Assembly: GCA_903837135.1 (NCBI GenBank)
Contig: CAILTK010000027.1
Coordinates: 1-64,000 of the forward strand
Reading direction: 5' to 3'
Source of the DNA: an uncultured Caulobacterales bacterium
GTDB lineage: Bacteria > Pseudomonadota > Alphaproteobacteria > Caulobacterales > Caulobacteraceae
DNA: 64,000 bases
Made by a program: the position numbers and the translations under genes. How positions within the stretch are numbered: position 1 is the first letter of the stretch; every line of letters starts with the position of its first letter. Below, piece by piece: positions 27,273-34,379 of the stretch. Under the pieces are notes generated by a model, which was given only the letters and a program-made list of their open reading frames with translations, made no database searches and was not told the DNA's origin.

Positions 27273-28085
27273 TCACGCCGACCGCGCCGCCTCCGCCAGT
27301 TCCTGCAGATGGGCGCGTTTGCTGGTGCCGACCACCGTGCAGGTGGTCAGAGGATCGAGCACGCTTTGCCTAACCGCTTCGGCAGGGGTCAGCCGGGGCC
27401 TCAGCCGCATGATTTCGCGCGCCAGGACGATGACGCCGCGCGCGCGGATCACGTCGCCAAGATCGCCGGCCTCGGCCTGATCGATCACGTCCACCGGCAG
27501 TTCGAGCATGGACAGGCCCGGCATGGCGAGGGCGGCGCGCAGGCAGGCGACGTCGTCGCAGGAGACACCGAAATGACGGACTTTGCCGGCGCTCTTCAGC
27601 CTCGCCAGGGTCTCGCCGTGCGCAGGATCGGCGAGCTGCTCGGCGGTCGGTCCGTGCAGCAGGAACCCGTCCACATGATCGAAGCCGAGCCGGCGCAACG
27701 AGGCGTCCAGGGCGGCCGGATAGCGCGCCGGCGAGAAATCCACGCTCCTGGCGCTCTCGCGGGCGCCGGACACCGCGTCCCCCTTGCCCAGGGCCATGAT
27801 CAGCGGCTTCAGGAGCGGTTTCATCGGCGCGACCAGGCGCATCCTGGTCGAGAAGGTCTGGCCGCACTTGGTGACCACGAAGCCGCGGTCGCGCCGCCCC
27901 TTCAGCAGTCGGCCGATCTCGCGCTCGCTGTCGCCCTGGCCATAGATGTCGGCGGTGTCGAACACGGTGACGCCCAGGTCGAGGGCGGCCGCCAGGAGCG
28001 CGCGGATCTCCGCCATCGGCGTCGGATTGTTGAAGGATCCGATCCGGCTGCAGCCCAGGCCGAGCTTAGACAGGGTGGGTTCGAT
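27273..28085 (-). CDS. aldo/keto reductase with apparent ATC start
   Basis: NAD(P)H-dependent oxidoreductase of the aldo/keto reductase fold, acting on unknown carbonyl compounds. The catalytic tetrad is seen in DTADIYGQGDSE (Asp, Tyr), VVTKCG (Lys) and FLLHGPTAEQL (His). The conserved first strand, TLSKLGLGCSRIGSFNNPT, lies upstream of the first ATG (28016), in the same open frame, but this stretch has no ATG, GTG or TTG. GGGGAG at 28094-28099 is seven bases from an ATC codon (IEPTLSKLGLG...), so I place the start there, giving 270 residues; a CTG at 28073 is the alternative. A sequencing error in an ATG is also possible. It follows the amidotransferase gene closely. Confidence 0.75.
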   Translation of the reverse strand: MEPTLSKLGLGCSRIGSFNNPTPMAEIRALLAAALDLGVTVFDTADIYGQGDSEREIGRLLKGRRDRGFVVTKCGQTFSTRMRLVAPMKPLLKPLIMALGKGDAVSGARESARSVDFSPARYPAALDASLRRLGFDHVDGFLLHGPTAEQLADPAHGETLARLKSAGKVRHFGVSCDDVACLRAALAMPGLSMLELPVDVIDQAEAGDLGDVIRARGVIVLAREIMRLRPRLTPAEAVRQSVLDPLTTCTVVGTSKRAHLQELAEAARSA

Positions 28086-28112
28086 GACGGTTCTCCCCTG
28101 TGGCGCGCGAGC

Positions 28113-28808
28113 TCATCGCTCGCACAGAAAGCGTTTCAGCCAGCCGCCGACCGTCCGACAGTCGTTGGGCGACCGCAGGGACGCGATCGCGGCCTCTGCA
28201 TGTTCGCGCGTCAGCGGACCATCGCGGCGCGTGACGATCAGCGCTTCGGCGAAGGCCGGATCGAATTCCGGATGCGGCTGCAGCGAGATCGCCTTGCGGT
28301 CGGGGTAGGCGATGAACCCGAGCGGGCAGTAGTCCGACCCGCCCAGAACCGTCGCTCCCGCGCCCACCTCCACCACCTGGTCCTGATGCGAGACGGGCAG
28401 GGTCATGGTGCGGGCGTCCGCGTCCATCCACGGCGCGGCGGTGTTGAGCGCATAGGTGTCGAGGCCGACGCCCCAGCCCTTGGGCGACTTGATCACCTTC
28501 CCGCCAAAGGCCTCGGCCATCAGCTGGTGGCCGAAACAGATCCCGATCATCGGCGCCGAACCGGCCGTCTCCTGGACCCAGCGCGAAAGCTCGGGGATCC
28601 ATGGCTCGGGATCGTAGACCCCAGCCGCGGCGCCGGTGATGACGAAGCCGTCCCACGGCCCTCTGTCCGGATAGGCGCCTCGGCGCACGTCAAAGGTCTC
28701 GCTGTCGAACGCGTCGCCGAGCAGACCCGCCACCATCTGGCCATAGCGGCCGAACCGGGGCTGCAGGTCGCGCGGCGGCGCGCCGGGCTCCAGGATGGCT
28801 ATGCGCAT
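28113..28808 (-). CDS. class I glutamine amidotransferase-like protein (GMP synthase-type glutaminase domain)
   Basis: Stand-alone glutaminase-like domain of 231 residues. GICFGHQLMAEAFGG contains the nucleophile Cys, and LQPHPEFDPAFAE the His-x-Glu partners; these complete a catalytic triad. VSHQDQVVEVG is the usual segment of the GuaA/YfeJ-like stand-alone branch, which includes gamma-glutamyl hydrolases acting on unusual amides. The exact substrate is unknown. It is followed on the same strand by the aldo/keto reductase gene, with 27 bases between the stop and the proposed ATC start, so they are probably one transcript. Confidence 0.88.
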   Translation of the reverse strand: MRIAILEPGAPPRDLQPRFGRYGQMVAGLLGDAFDSETFDVRRGAYPDRGPWDGFVITGAAAGVYDPEPWIPELSRWVQETAGSAPMIGICFGHQLMAEAFGGKVIKSPKGWGVGLDTYALNTAAPWMDADARTMTLPVSHQDQVVEVGAGATVLGGSDYCPLGFIAYPDRKAISLQPHPEFDPAFAEALIVTRRDGPLTREHAEAAIASLRSPNDCRTVGGWLKRFLCER

Positions 28809-28968
28809 GACGCCGCCGGGAGGTCGCCGGTCCGCCGGCGGGCGAGCGCCGGCCGCGAGAGGGGGGACGTCGGCCCGATCATCACTGCCGTCACCTCGAT
28901 CTCCGGCGCGTGTCGAGCCCTGCGCCTGCTATTCCCACTCTGCGGCCCCGCGCAAGCCCGGTCATGAG

Positions 28969-29475
28969 TCAGCGCAACATCACGGCCAGCGCGTCGCCCG
29001 GGGCGGCCGAGGCCAGGAGAGCCTCGAGATCGTCCCGCGCCAGCGCGACGCAACCGTGGGTCGGCGGATAATCGGCGCGGGCGATGTGCAGGAAGATGGC
29101 CGATCCCAGCCCCGGAACCGGCGGATCGTCGTTATGGCCGAGGATCACCACCCGGTCATAGACCGCGTCCTCCCGCCAGAGCCGTTCGGCCGAGGCGGGA
29201 TACGGCAGGGTCACCAGCCGGTTGTAGGCCGGGTCGTCGGGCGCGTCGCACCAGCCGTCCAGCTCACGGATCGGCGCGGAGGGGAGGGCGGTCGCCGGCG
29301 GAGGGCCGCGGTCGGGCCGGTAAAGCACCCGGCGGATCGGCCAGACCCCGAGGGGCGTGGCGCCGTCGCCTTCGCGTTTGTCCGGCGCGGGAACCACGCC
29401 CGCTGGGCCGAGCGCGCACCGCACCTCGCGCTCGCCCATGTTCAGCCAGCCGTCTGAAAAGGCCGTGAAAATCAT
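28969..29475 (-). CDS. L,D-transpeptidase (YkuD-type) family protein
   Basis: Of 168 residues, with the catalytic signature VILGHNDDPPVPGLGSAIFL then PPTHGCVALARDDLE: a His on the first strand and the H-G-C nucleophile, as in YkuD-fold transpeptidases that crosslink peptidoglycan through meso-diaminopimelate. No clear signal peptide follows the ATG (MIFTAFSDGWLNMGERE), which is unusual if it acts in the periplasm, though this COG3786-like branch often lacks one. It is divergent from the response-regulator gene with 58 bases between the starts. Confidence 0.83.
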   Translation of the reverse strand: MIFTAFSDGWLNMGEREVRCALGPAGVVPAPDKREGDGATPLGVWPIRRVLYRPDRGPPPATALPSAPIRELDGWCDAPDDPAYNRLVTLPYPASAERLWREDAVYDRVVILGHNDDPPVPGLGSAIFLHIARADYPPTHGCVALARDDLEALLASAAPGDALAVMLR

Positions 29476-29533
29476 GCGCGACGCCTCCGTTCCCCTTATG
29501 TAGGAGGGGCTTTCAGTACGACAGGATGCTTCC

Positions 29534-30220
29534 ATGGCCCAGGCCAAGACCATACTCGTGATCGACGACGACGACGATCTGCGCACGGCCCTGGTCGAGC
29601 AGATCGAACTCGAAGACGAGTTCCGCGCCGAACAGGCCTCGACCGCCGCCGCCGGGGTCGAAGCCGCCAAGACGGTGCAGCCGGACCTGATCCTCCTGGA
29701 TGTCGACCTGCCGGACTTCGACGGCCGCGAGGCCTGCCGCCGCATGCGCGAGGAGGGCGTCGTCGCCCCCATCGTCATGCTCACCGCCGCCACCTCCGAC
29801 GCCGACACCATCCGGGGGCTCGACGCGGGCGCCGACGACTATGTGTCCAAGCCGTTCAAATTCGCGGTTCTGCTCGCCCGCATCCGCGCCCAGCTGCGCA
29901 GCCACGAACAGTCCGAGAACGCGGTCTTTCACATCGGTCCTTACGAGTTCCGCCCGGCGCAGAAGCTGCTGGTCGACGGCGCAAAGCGCAAGGTGCGGCT
30001 GACGGAGAAGGAGACCAACATCCTCAAGTACCTCTACCGGGCCGGCGGCAAGCCCGTGGCGCGCGAGGAGCTCCTGGCCGAAGTTTGGGGCTACAACGCC
30101 GGCGTCACCACCCACACGCTGGAGACCCACATCTACCGCCTGCGCCAGAAGATCGAGCCCGACGCCGCTTCGGCCAAGCTGCTGGTGACCGAAGCCGGCG
30201 GCTACCGGCTGCAGAGCTGA
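29534..30220 (+). CDS. OmpR/PhoB-type response regulator
   Basis: Two-component transcription factor of 228 residues. The receiver domain has VIDDDDDLR, the phospho-acceptor Asp in LILLDVDLPDFDG, the Thr in VMLTAAT and the Lys in YVSKPFK. The C-terminal winged helix (about 130-228) ends with VTTHTLETHIYRLRQKIEPD and GGYRLQS. AGGA precedes the ATG. No histidine kinase is adjacent, so it is an orphan by position, as often in Caulobacterales. The target genes are unknown; it is divergent from the L,D-transpeptidase gene. Confidence 0.93.
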   Translation: MAQAKTILVIDDDDDLRTALVEQIELEDEFRAEQASTAAAGVEAAKTVQPDLILLDVDLPDFDGREACRRMREEGVVAPIVMLTAATSDADTIRGLDAGADDYVSKPFKFAVLLARIRAQLRSHEQSENAVFHIGPYEFRPAQKLLVDGAKRKVRLTEKETNILKYLYRAGGKPVAREELLAEVWGYNAGVTTHTLETHIYRLRQKIEPDAASAKLLVTEAGGYRLQS

Positions 30221-30253
30221 GCGCAGGCTGGGCGATTCCGGGATCCGCGTGCT

Positions 30254-31048
30254 CTAAAGGGCCAGGTCCGCGGTCACCGGGGCGTGGTCCGAGGGCCGCG
30301 TCCACTCGCGCACGGTGTCGTGCACGCGCGCTTCGCCGGTGAAATGCTTGGCGAGGCCGGGTGACGCCAGAAGGTGATCAAGGCGCAGGCCGCGGTTGGA
30401 CTGGCGGAAGTCGGCGGCGCGATAGCTCCACCAGGAAAACAGCTTCTGCGGCTCGGGCGTGGCCTGGCGGACCAGATCGACAAAGCCAAGCGAGGCGTGC
30501 AGGCGCGCCATGGCCTCGATCTCCACCGGCGTGTGGCTGACGACCTTGAGCATGTAGCGGTGGCTCCAGACGTCGTTCTCGCTGGGCGCGATGTTGAGGT
30601 CGCCCAGAACCAGGAGCGGGGCCTTGGGGTCGCGGCGGCTCATCTCGGCGGTCAGCCGCTCATAGAAGTCGAGCTTGTGGTCGAACTTGGGATTGAGCGT
30701 CCGGTCGGGGATGTCGCCGCCGGCGGGAATGTAGAAGTTCTGGATCTCCACCCCGCCCACGGTGGCGGCGACGCAGCGGGCGTGCCCTTCGCGGCAGACG
30801 TCAAGCCCGGGCGCCGGCTCGAGCGGCAGGCGCGAGGCGATGGCGACCCCATGCGATCCCTTCTGGCCGGCGACCTTCAGGTAGGGCAGGCCCATGTCGA
30901 CGAAGGCGGCGGTCGGGAATTCGCCTTCCCGGCACTTGATCTCCTGCAGGCAGACCACGTCCGGCGCCTGTTCGGCCACGAAGCGCGCGACTTGCTCGGC
31001 CCGAAGACGGACGGAATTGATATTCCAGGAGGCGACGCGAAGGGCCAT
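30254..31048 (-). CDS. xthA: exodeoxyribonuclease III (AP endonuclease)
   Basis: DNA repair nuclease that cleaves 5' to abasic sites and degrades 3' ends. A 264-residue protein of the ExoIII family: RVASWNINSVRLR at the N-terminus with the metal-binding Asn, VVCLQEIKCREGEFP with the catalytic Glu, VLGDLNIAPSENDV with the Asp-Asn pair, and RPSDHAPVTADL with the C-terminal Asp-His pair. It converges with the response regulator gene. The LolA-like gene upstream is separated from it by an intrinsic terminator, so xthA needs its own promoter in the interval 31050-31086 or nearby. Confidence 0.96.
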   Translation of the reverse strand: MALRVASWNINSVRLRAEQVARFVAEQAPDVVCLQEIKCREGEFPTAAFVDMGLPYLKVAGQKGSHGVAIASRLPLEPAPGLDVCREGHARCVAATVGGVEIQNFYIPAGGDIPDRTLNPKFDHKLDFYERLTAEMSRRDPKAPLLVLGDLNIAPSENDVWSHRYMLKVVSHTPVEIEAMARLHASLGFVDLVRQATPEPQKLFSWWSYRAADFRQSNRGLRLDHLLASPGLAKHFTGEARVHDTVREWTRPSDHAPVTADLAL

Positions 31049-31086
31049 ATTCCGCTAGATTGTCTGCTTCGTCCGCGGCGGGAAGC

Positions 31087-31118
31087 AAAAAAACGCCCGG
31101 CCGATACCGACCGGGCGT
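31087..31118 (-). terminator. intrinsic terminator
   Basis: Read on the minus strand: ACGCCCGG, a ten-base loop, CCGGGCGT (a perfect 8-bp GC-rich stem at 31093-31100/31111-31118), followed directly by a run of seven T (31087-31093). It lies about 165 bases after the stop of the LolA-like gene and before the start of xthA and would end the lolA transcript. Confidence 0.9.
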
Positions 31119-31283
31119 CTAGGTGCTCTGATGCCGCGTCCGGGAGGGGATGAGTCCGGAAGAGGCGGGGCGCCGGCAAGGCCAGCGTCCGTTGCGTACC
31201 ATAAATGCCACGCAGGGCGCTTAAGTTCAAGGGGGTTGGCGATAAGAATTGCGTGTGACGCAGATGTCACATTCGAGTCGCGA
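31119..31283. other. 3' untranslated region of the LolA-like gene
   Basis: 165 bases between the stop of the LolA-like gene and the terminator hairpin. No ORF with a ribosome site and no tRNA is visible. The unusual length of this 3' region before the terminator leaves room for a 3'-UTR-derived small RNA on the minus strand, but I see no further positive evidence for one. Confidence 0.35.
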
Positions 31284-31925
31284 TTAAGGCTTGATCGTGT
31301 GCGGATTCGGATCGCGCAACACAAAGAGGTCCGACGCCAGGGGGACGCCGCTTCTCAGGCCGGTCAGGACGACGGTCGTCTTGCCCCCCTGGGCGTCGAG
31401 CACGGTCCAGCCGGTCAGCGCCATCGGCCCGGTGGAGAAGCGCAGCGACAGCTTCCCCTGAGCCTGTTTCTTGGCGTCGCGGACCTCCACGGTGAAACCG
31501 CCCTTGTCGTGCGACACGCCGACGACGACCGCGGCCTTGTCGAACCGGACCTCCGAACCCAGCAACACCGCCAGCGGGGTCTGCCGCAAGGGATACTGGT
31601 CGTAGGTCTTCAGCTTGCCGTCGTAGACGTCCACGTTCAATCCGTCGGCGACCACGGTGAGGTCCGTCGGCGCGTCATAGGCGAACCGCGCCTTTCCGGG
31701 CCGCTCCAGCGAGAAAGTTCCCGTGGTGACGGCCCCGCGGGGATCGGTCTGGCTGAACCGCGCCTGGGCCGTCTTCAGCGCCTGCAGATAGGCGGCGGCC
31801 TTGTCGACGAGGGTCCTGTCCGCGCTGGCGAGGGCGGAGGCGGACGTCGCGGCGGATACCGGGGGGCCACCTGCCGCGGAGACGAGCAGGAGCGCGAGGG
31901 CGACAGGGGCAGGGCGGACGGTCAT
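31284..31925 (-). CDS. lolA: outer-membrane lipoprotein carrier protein LolA family
   Basis: Periplasmic chaperone that carries lipoproteins from the LolCDE complex to the outer membrane. An N-terminal signal (MTVRPAPVALALLLVSAAGG) is followed by a LolA-fold domain: AAAYLQALKTAQARFSQTDP, GTFSLERPGKARFAYDAP, LNVDVYDGKLKTYDQYPL and a C-terminal VLTGLRSGVPLASDLFVL. At 213 residues it has the usual length. A TTG two codons earlier is an alternative start. The typical upstream ftsK gene is not here: a palindromic repeat and the copper operon lie there instead. The gene symbol is by family; a second lolA elsewhere cannot be excluded. Confidence 0.85.
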   Translation of the reverse strand: MTVRPAPVALALLLVSAAGGPPVSAATSASALASADRTLVDKAAAYLQALKTAQARFSQTDPRGAVTTGTFSLERPGKARFAYDAPTDLTVVADGLNVDVYDGKLKTYDQYPLRQTPLAVLLGSEVRFDKAAVVVGVSHDKGGFTVEVRDAKKQAQGKLSLRFSTGPMALTGWTVLDAQGGKTTVVLTGLRSGVPLASDLFVLRDPNPHTIKP

Positions 31926-31934
31926 CGGCAAGGG

Positions 31935-32050
31935 TCTAGAGCGCCGCGCGAAAAGTGGGAACCGGTTTTCGCTCCGGCGGCGCTCTAAACTTCAGAATCT
32001 AGAGCAAATTGTCCGCCCTTAACGATTCCGTTTGAGGGCGGTCTGCTCTA
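31935..32050. repeat. tandem pair of palindromic intergenic repeats
   Basis: Two consecutive imperfect palindromes, each bounded by TAGAGC/GCTCTA. Unit 1 (31937-31987) has arms TAGAGCGCC/GGCGCTCTA and inner arms GCGAAAA/TTTTCGC around GTGGGAACCGG. Unit 2 (32000-32050) has arms TAGAGCA/TGCTCTA and inner arms CCGCCCT/AGGGCGG around an AACGATTCCGTTTG-like loop. Short palindromes with AAAAGTGGGAACCGGTTTTC are widespread in alphaproteobacterial intergenic regions (my recollection of the family). It may be a non-autonomous mobile palindrome and could also act as a bidirectional hairpin between the cytochrome gene and lolA. Confidence 0.75.
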
Positions 32051-32088
32051 CCCGCCCGACGCGGCCGGTCCAAGGCCATGAGGGCGCG

Positions 32089-32520
32089 TCAGCTTGCGGT
32101 CTGGGGTTTGTACTTGCTGTGGCAGGCGGTGCAGTTGTCCCCCAGAGCGTTTGCAGCGTCGGCGAGCCTCGCCCCGTCCAGGGACGTCGCCGCGGCCTCC
32201 GCGGCTTCGGCCAGATCGTGCATTTGCCGCGCGTCCTTGGCCCATTCCTCGCCGGGGCGCGACTGGTCCGGCGCCGTCAGGCCGGCGGCGGCCGATTTCA
32301 GGCGAGCCGCCGCGTCGGCCGCAGCTTTCCACCGCGCGGGCGCCGCCCGCGCGGCGTCCGGCCCATTGGCCGGGTCCACTTCGCCACCGACGGCGAACAG
32401 CACATTGGCCGATGGCTCGACCACCGACTTCATCTGCGCCTTCACCGAAGCGCCGGCGGCGGTCAGGGCCAGGGCGGCGGCGGCAAGGCCGGGGAGCCAG
32501 AAATCGGAACGATGGCGCAT
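32089..32520 (-). CDS. exported cytochrome c (cytochrome c'/c556-like)
   Basis: A 143-residue periplasmic haem protein. Signal peptide LPGLAAAALALTAAGASVKA, then a mostly helical, Ala-rich domain beginning MKSVVEPSANVLFAVGGEVD. A single haem motif CTACH sits close to the C-terminus (ALGDNCTACHSKYKP). A C-terminal CxxCH with a four-helix body is the cytochrome c' class architecture. It follows copC and copD on the same strand with 29 bases after copD, so it is probably part of the copper-resistance unit. Its role there (electron transfer or copper/NO handling) is inferred. Confidence 0.85.
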   Translation of the reverse strand: MRHRSDFWLPGLAAAALALTAAGASVKAQMKSVVEPSANVLFAVGGEVDPANGPDAARAAPARWKAAADAAARLKSAAAGLTAPDQSRPGEEWAKDARQMHDLAEAAEAAATSLDGARLADAANALGDNCTACHSKYKPQTAS

Positions 32521-32549
32521 CGGCGTCTCCTGAGCAGGGGCGAAGGGTC

Positions 32550-33482
32550 TCATGCCGGCATCGACGGGGGCGAGAGCACGCCGAGCGCGCCGACCAGGGC
32601 CAGCACCGTCAGCGCCGCCGCGGTCTCCAGCCCGATGCTCCAGCCGAGCGCCCGGAGCGCGGGCTCCGGGGCGCGGTGGGACAGGCCGACGGCGAGGCGC
32701 GGGGTCAGCCGAAAGCGGTTCTGCGCGGCGAGGGCGAGCATGAGCGCGAACGCCAGGAGCTTGGCGATCAGCACGACCCCGTACGCCGAGCCGGTCAGGC
32801 CGGCGACATGGTCGAGCCCGACCATGAACCAGCCGTTGATCAGGCCGGTCAGGATCAGCACCGCGACCGCGAGCGTTCCGACACCGGAGAACCGGCGAAG
32901 GCCCGACTGCAACGCCTGCAGCGCCAAGGGGTCGGCCCGGACCTGACGGCTCAGGACCAGTCCGGCCAGGGCCGCCACCGCGCCGAGCCAGAGGCCGGTC
33001 GCGAACAGGTGGGCGATGTCGGCGCCGAGATGAACGAGCCCCCCGGCGCCGTCGTCCATCTGGCCGTGACCGGTCCAGGCGAAGCTGGCCGAGATCCCCG
33101 CGCCGAGCAGGGCGATGAACGCCCACACCCCGCGTGAGCGCGGCGCCGGGCTCGCCGCCAGCGCCAGGGCGGCCAGGCCCAGGCGTACGCCGACGGCGAG
33201 GCCGAACCGCGATCCGGTCAGAACCTCCCACAGCGCGGCGGGGCGAAACGCATCGGCCGCACGGTCGTTCATCGCCGCGGTTTCGCAGGCCAGCGCGGCC
33301 GCTCCGCCCATGAGCACGGCGAGGGCGGCGAGGGCTAACCCCCAGGGCGGCCAGCCGAGCCTCACCGCCCGGCGCCCGGCGTCGCCGCTCAGGCCGTACA
33401 TAAAGAACAGGGGGACGCCGAACAGCACCGCCGCGCCGCCGTACTGCAGCAGCCGGGCGCCGGCGAACAGGAGTTGCGCCAA
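32550..33482 (-). CDS. copD: copper resistance protein CopD (membrane)
   Basis: An inner-membrane protein of 310 residues with about eight transmembrane helices, related to CopD/PcoD, which acts with the periplasmic CopC in copper handling. Family features are ISASFAWTGHGQMDDGAGGLVHLGADIAHLFATGLWLGA in pieces (with histidines in helices, likely metal-binding), GLINGWFMVG and the last helix pair. It begins at TTG five bases after GAGG, since the first ATG is inside the first helix. It lies seven bases after copC. The histidines of the HLGADIAH segment are the probable copper ligands. Confidence 0.88.
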   Translation of the reverse strand: MAQLLFAGARLLQYGGAAVLFGVPLFFMYGLSGDAGRRAVRLGWPPWGLALAALAVLMGGAAALACETAAMNDRAADAFRPAALWEVLTGSRFGLAVGVRLGLAALALAASPAPRSRGVWAFIALLGAGISASFAWTGHGQMDDGAGGLVHLGADIAHLFATGLWLGAVAALAGLVLSRQVRADPLALQALQSGLRRFSGVGTLAVAVLILTGLINGWFMVGLDHVAGLTGSAYGVVLIAKLLAFALMLALAAQNRFRLTPRLAVGLSHRAPEPALRALGWSIGLETAAALTVLALVGALGVLSPPSMPA

Positions 33483-33489
33483 GGCGGCC

Positions 33490-33861
33490 TCAGCGAACGG
33501 TGAAGGCGACTTCGCCCTTGGTGCGGTGTCCGTCGACCGAGACCGCGTGCCAGCTCACCGTATAGGCCCCGGCCGAAAGCGGCGCGCCCGGCGAGACGAC
33601 GAGGGTCTTGCCCCCCTTCGGCTCGAGTTCGCTGTGCGAACTCAGCGGGGCGCCGTCCTTCGTCAGGTCCGCCCCGGAGAACTTCTTCTCCAGCTTCTCG
33701 CTGAAGTTCAGGGTGACGGCTTTGGGCGCGGCCACCGTCGCCCCCGTCGCGGGATCCGAACTGATCAGGTGGGCGTGGCCCGCGGCTACGCCGGCGGACG
33801 ACAGCAGGACGGCGAACGCCGTGAGGGCGGCGATACGGCGCAAGGACAGGACATAGGTCAT
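33490..33861 (-). CDS. copC: periplasmic copper-binding protein CopC
   Basis: A 123-residue protein: signal peptide MTYVLSLRRIAALTAFAVLL to GVAAG, and a CopC beta-barrel starting HAHLISSDPATGATVAAPKA. The amino-terminal His and the later VDGHRTKGEVAF His are at the positions of the Cu(II) site. The methionine-rich Cu(I) loop of plasmid-type CopC is missing, as in most chromosomal CopC. GGAG eight bases before the ATG supports the start. First gene of copC-copD-cytochrome c. Confidence 0.92.
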   Translation of the reverse strand: MTYVLSLRRIAALTAFAVLLSSAGVAAGHAHLISSDPATGATVAAPKAVTLNFSEKLEKKFSGADLTKDGAPLSSHSELEPKGGKTLVVSPGAPLSAGAYTVSWHAVSVDGHRTKGEVAFTVR

Positions 33862-33986
33862 GGACAGTCTCCGATCTTCACCCAACCTAGAGGCTGGAAG
33901 CGGATCCGGGAATGGCCGATGAAAACACGGTACGCCGTCCCGGTCCGCCCCCCGGCGCGGTGGGTACGCTTGCAAGGAGGGTCGTC

Positions 33987-34202
33987 ATGCAGATCGGTGG
34001 AATAGGCCTGATCCTGGTCGGCCTTGCGACGCTGGCCGGCCTGTCGTCGCTGTTCTATGCGCCGATCCCGAACGTGTCCGCCATCCTCGTGGCCTTGGGC
34101 ATGCCGGGGATTCTGCTCGGCGCGCTGATCGGGGTTCTCTGCCTGGGCGCAGGCGTCCTCATGGTGTTCGCCTCCCGTCGCGCGACCGGTCGGCGGGACT
34201 GA
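33987..34202 (+). CDS. small hydrophobic membrane protein (71 aa)
   Basis: A 71-residue protein with two hydrophobic helices, GGIGLILVGLATLAGLSSLFY and ALGMPGILLGALIGVLCLGAGVLM (in parts), and a basic C-terminal tail (FASRRATGRRD). The ATG has AAGGAGGG five to six bases upstream, which is a near-perfect ribosome site and makes this a likely gene; an in-frame start 25 codons before lacks one. It is divergent from copC. No family is recognised; small two-helix proteins like this often have a role in envelope stress, but here nothing supports a specific function. Confidence 0.65.
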   Translation: MQIGGIGLILVGLATLAGLSSLFYAPIPNVSAILVALGMPGILLGALIGVLCLGAGVLMVFASRRATGRRD

Positions 34203-34379
34203 ACGACCGGGCGGGAACGAACACCGGCGCTGGGGGCGCCGTCTTCGGTCGGCCTTCGCCGTCCGGTCCCAGCCGGCCGCCCCCTCCCCCCTGAGGCGAA
34301 ACTTTCCCCAGCCGCGGGCTCCGCGGCGCCGCTCTTGCCGATGCAGGGTCATCTTGTTTCGTTTTGGGAGCGATCGACA

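Noticed and set aside
31119-31283. tRNA or small RNA gene between lolA and its terminator
   Set aside because: No cloverleaf or T-arm consensus; only the terminator itself is well supported.
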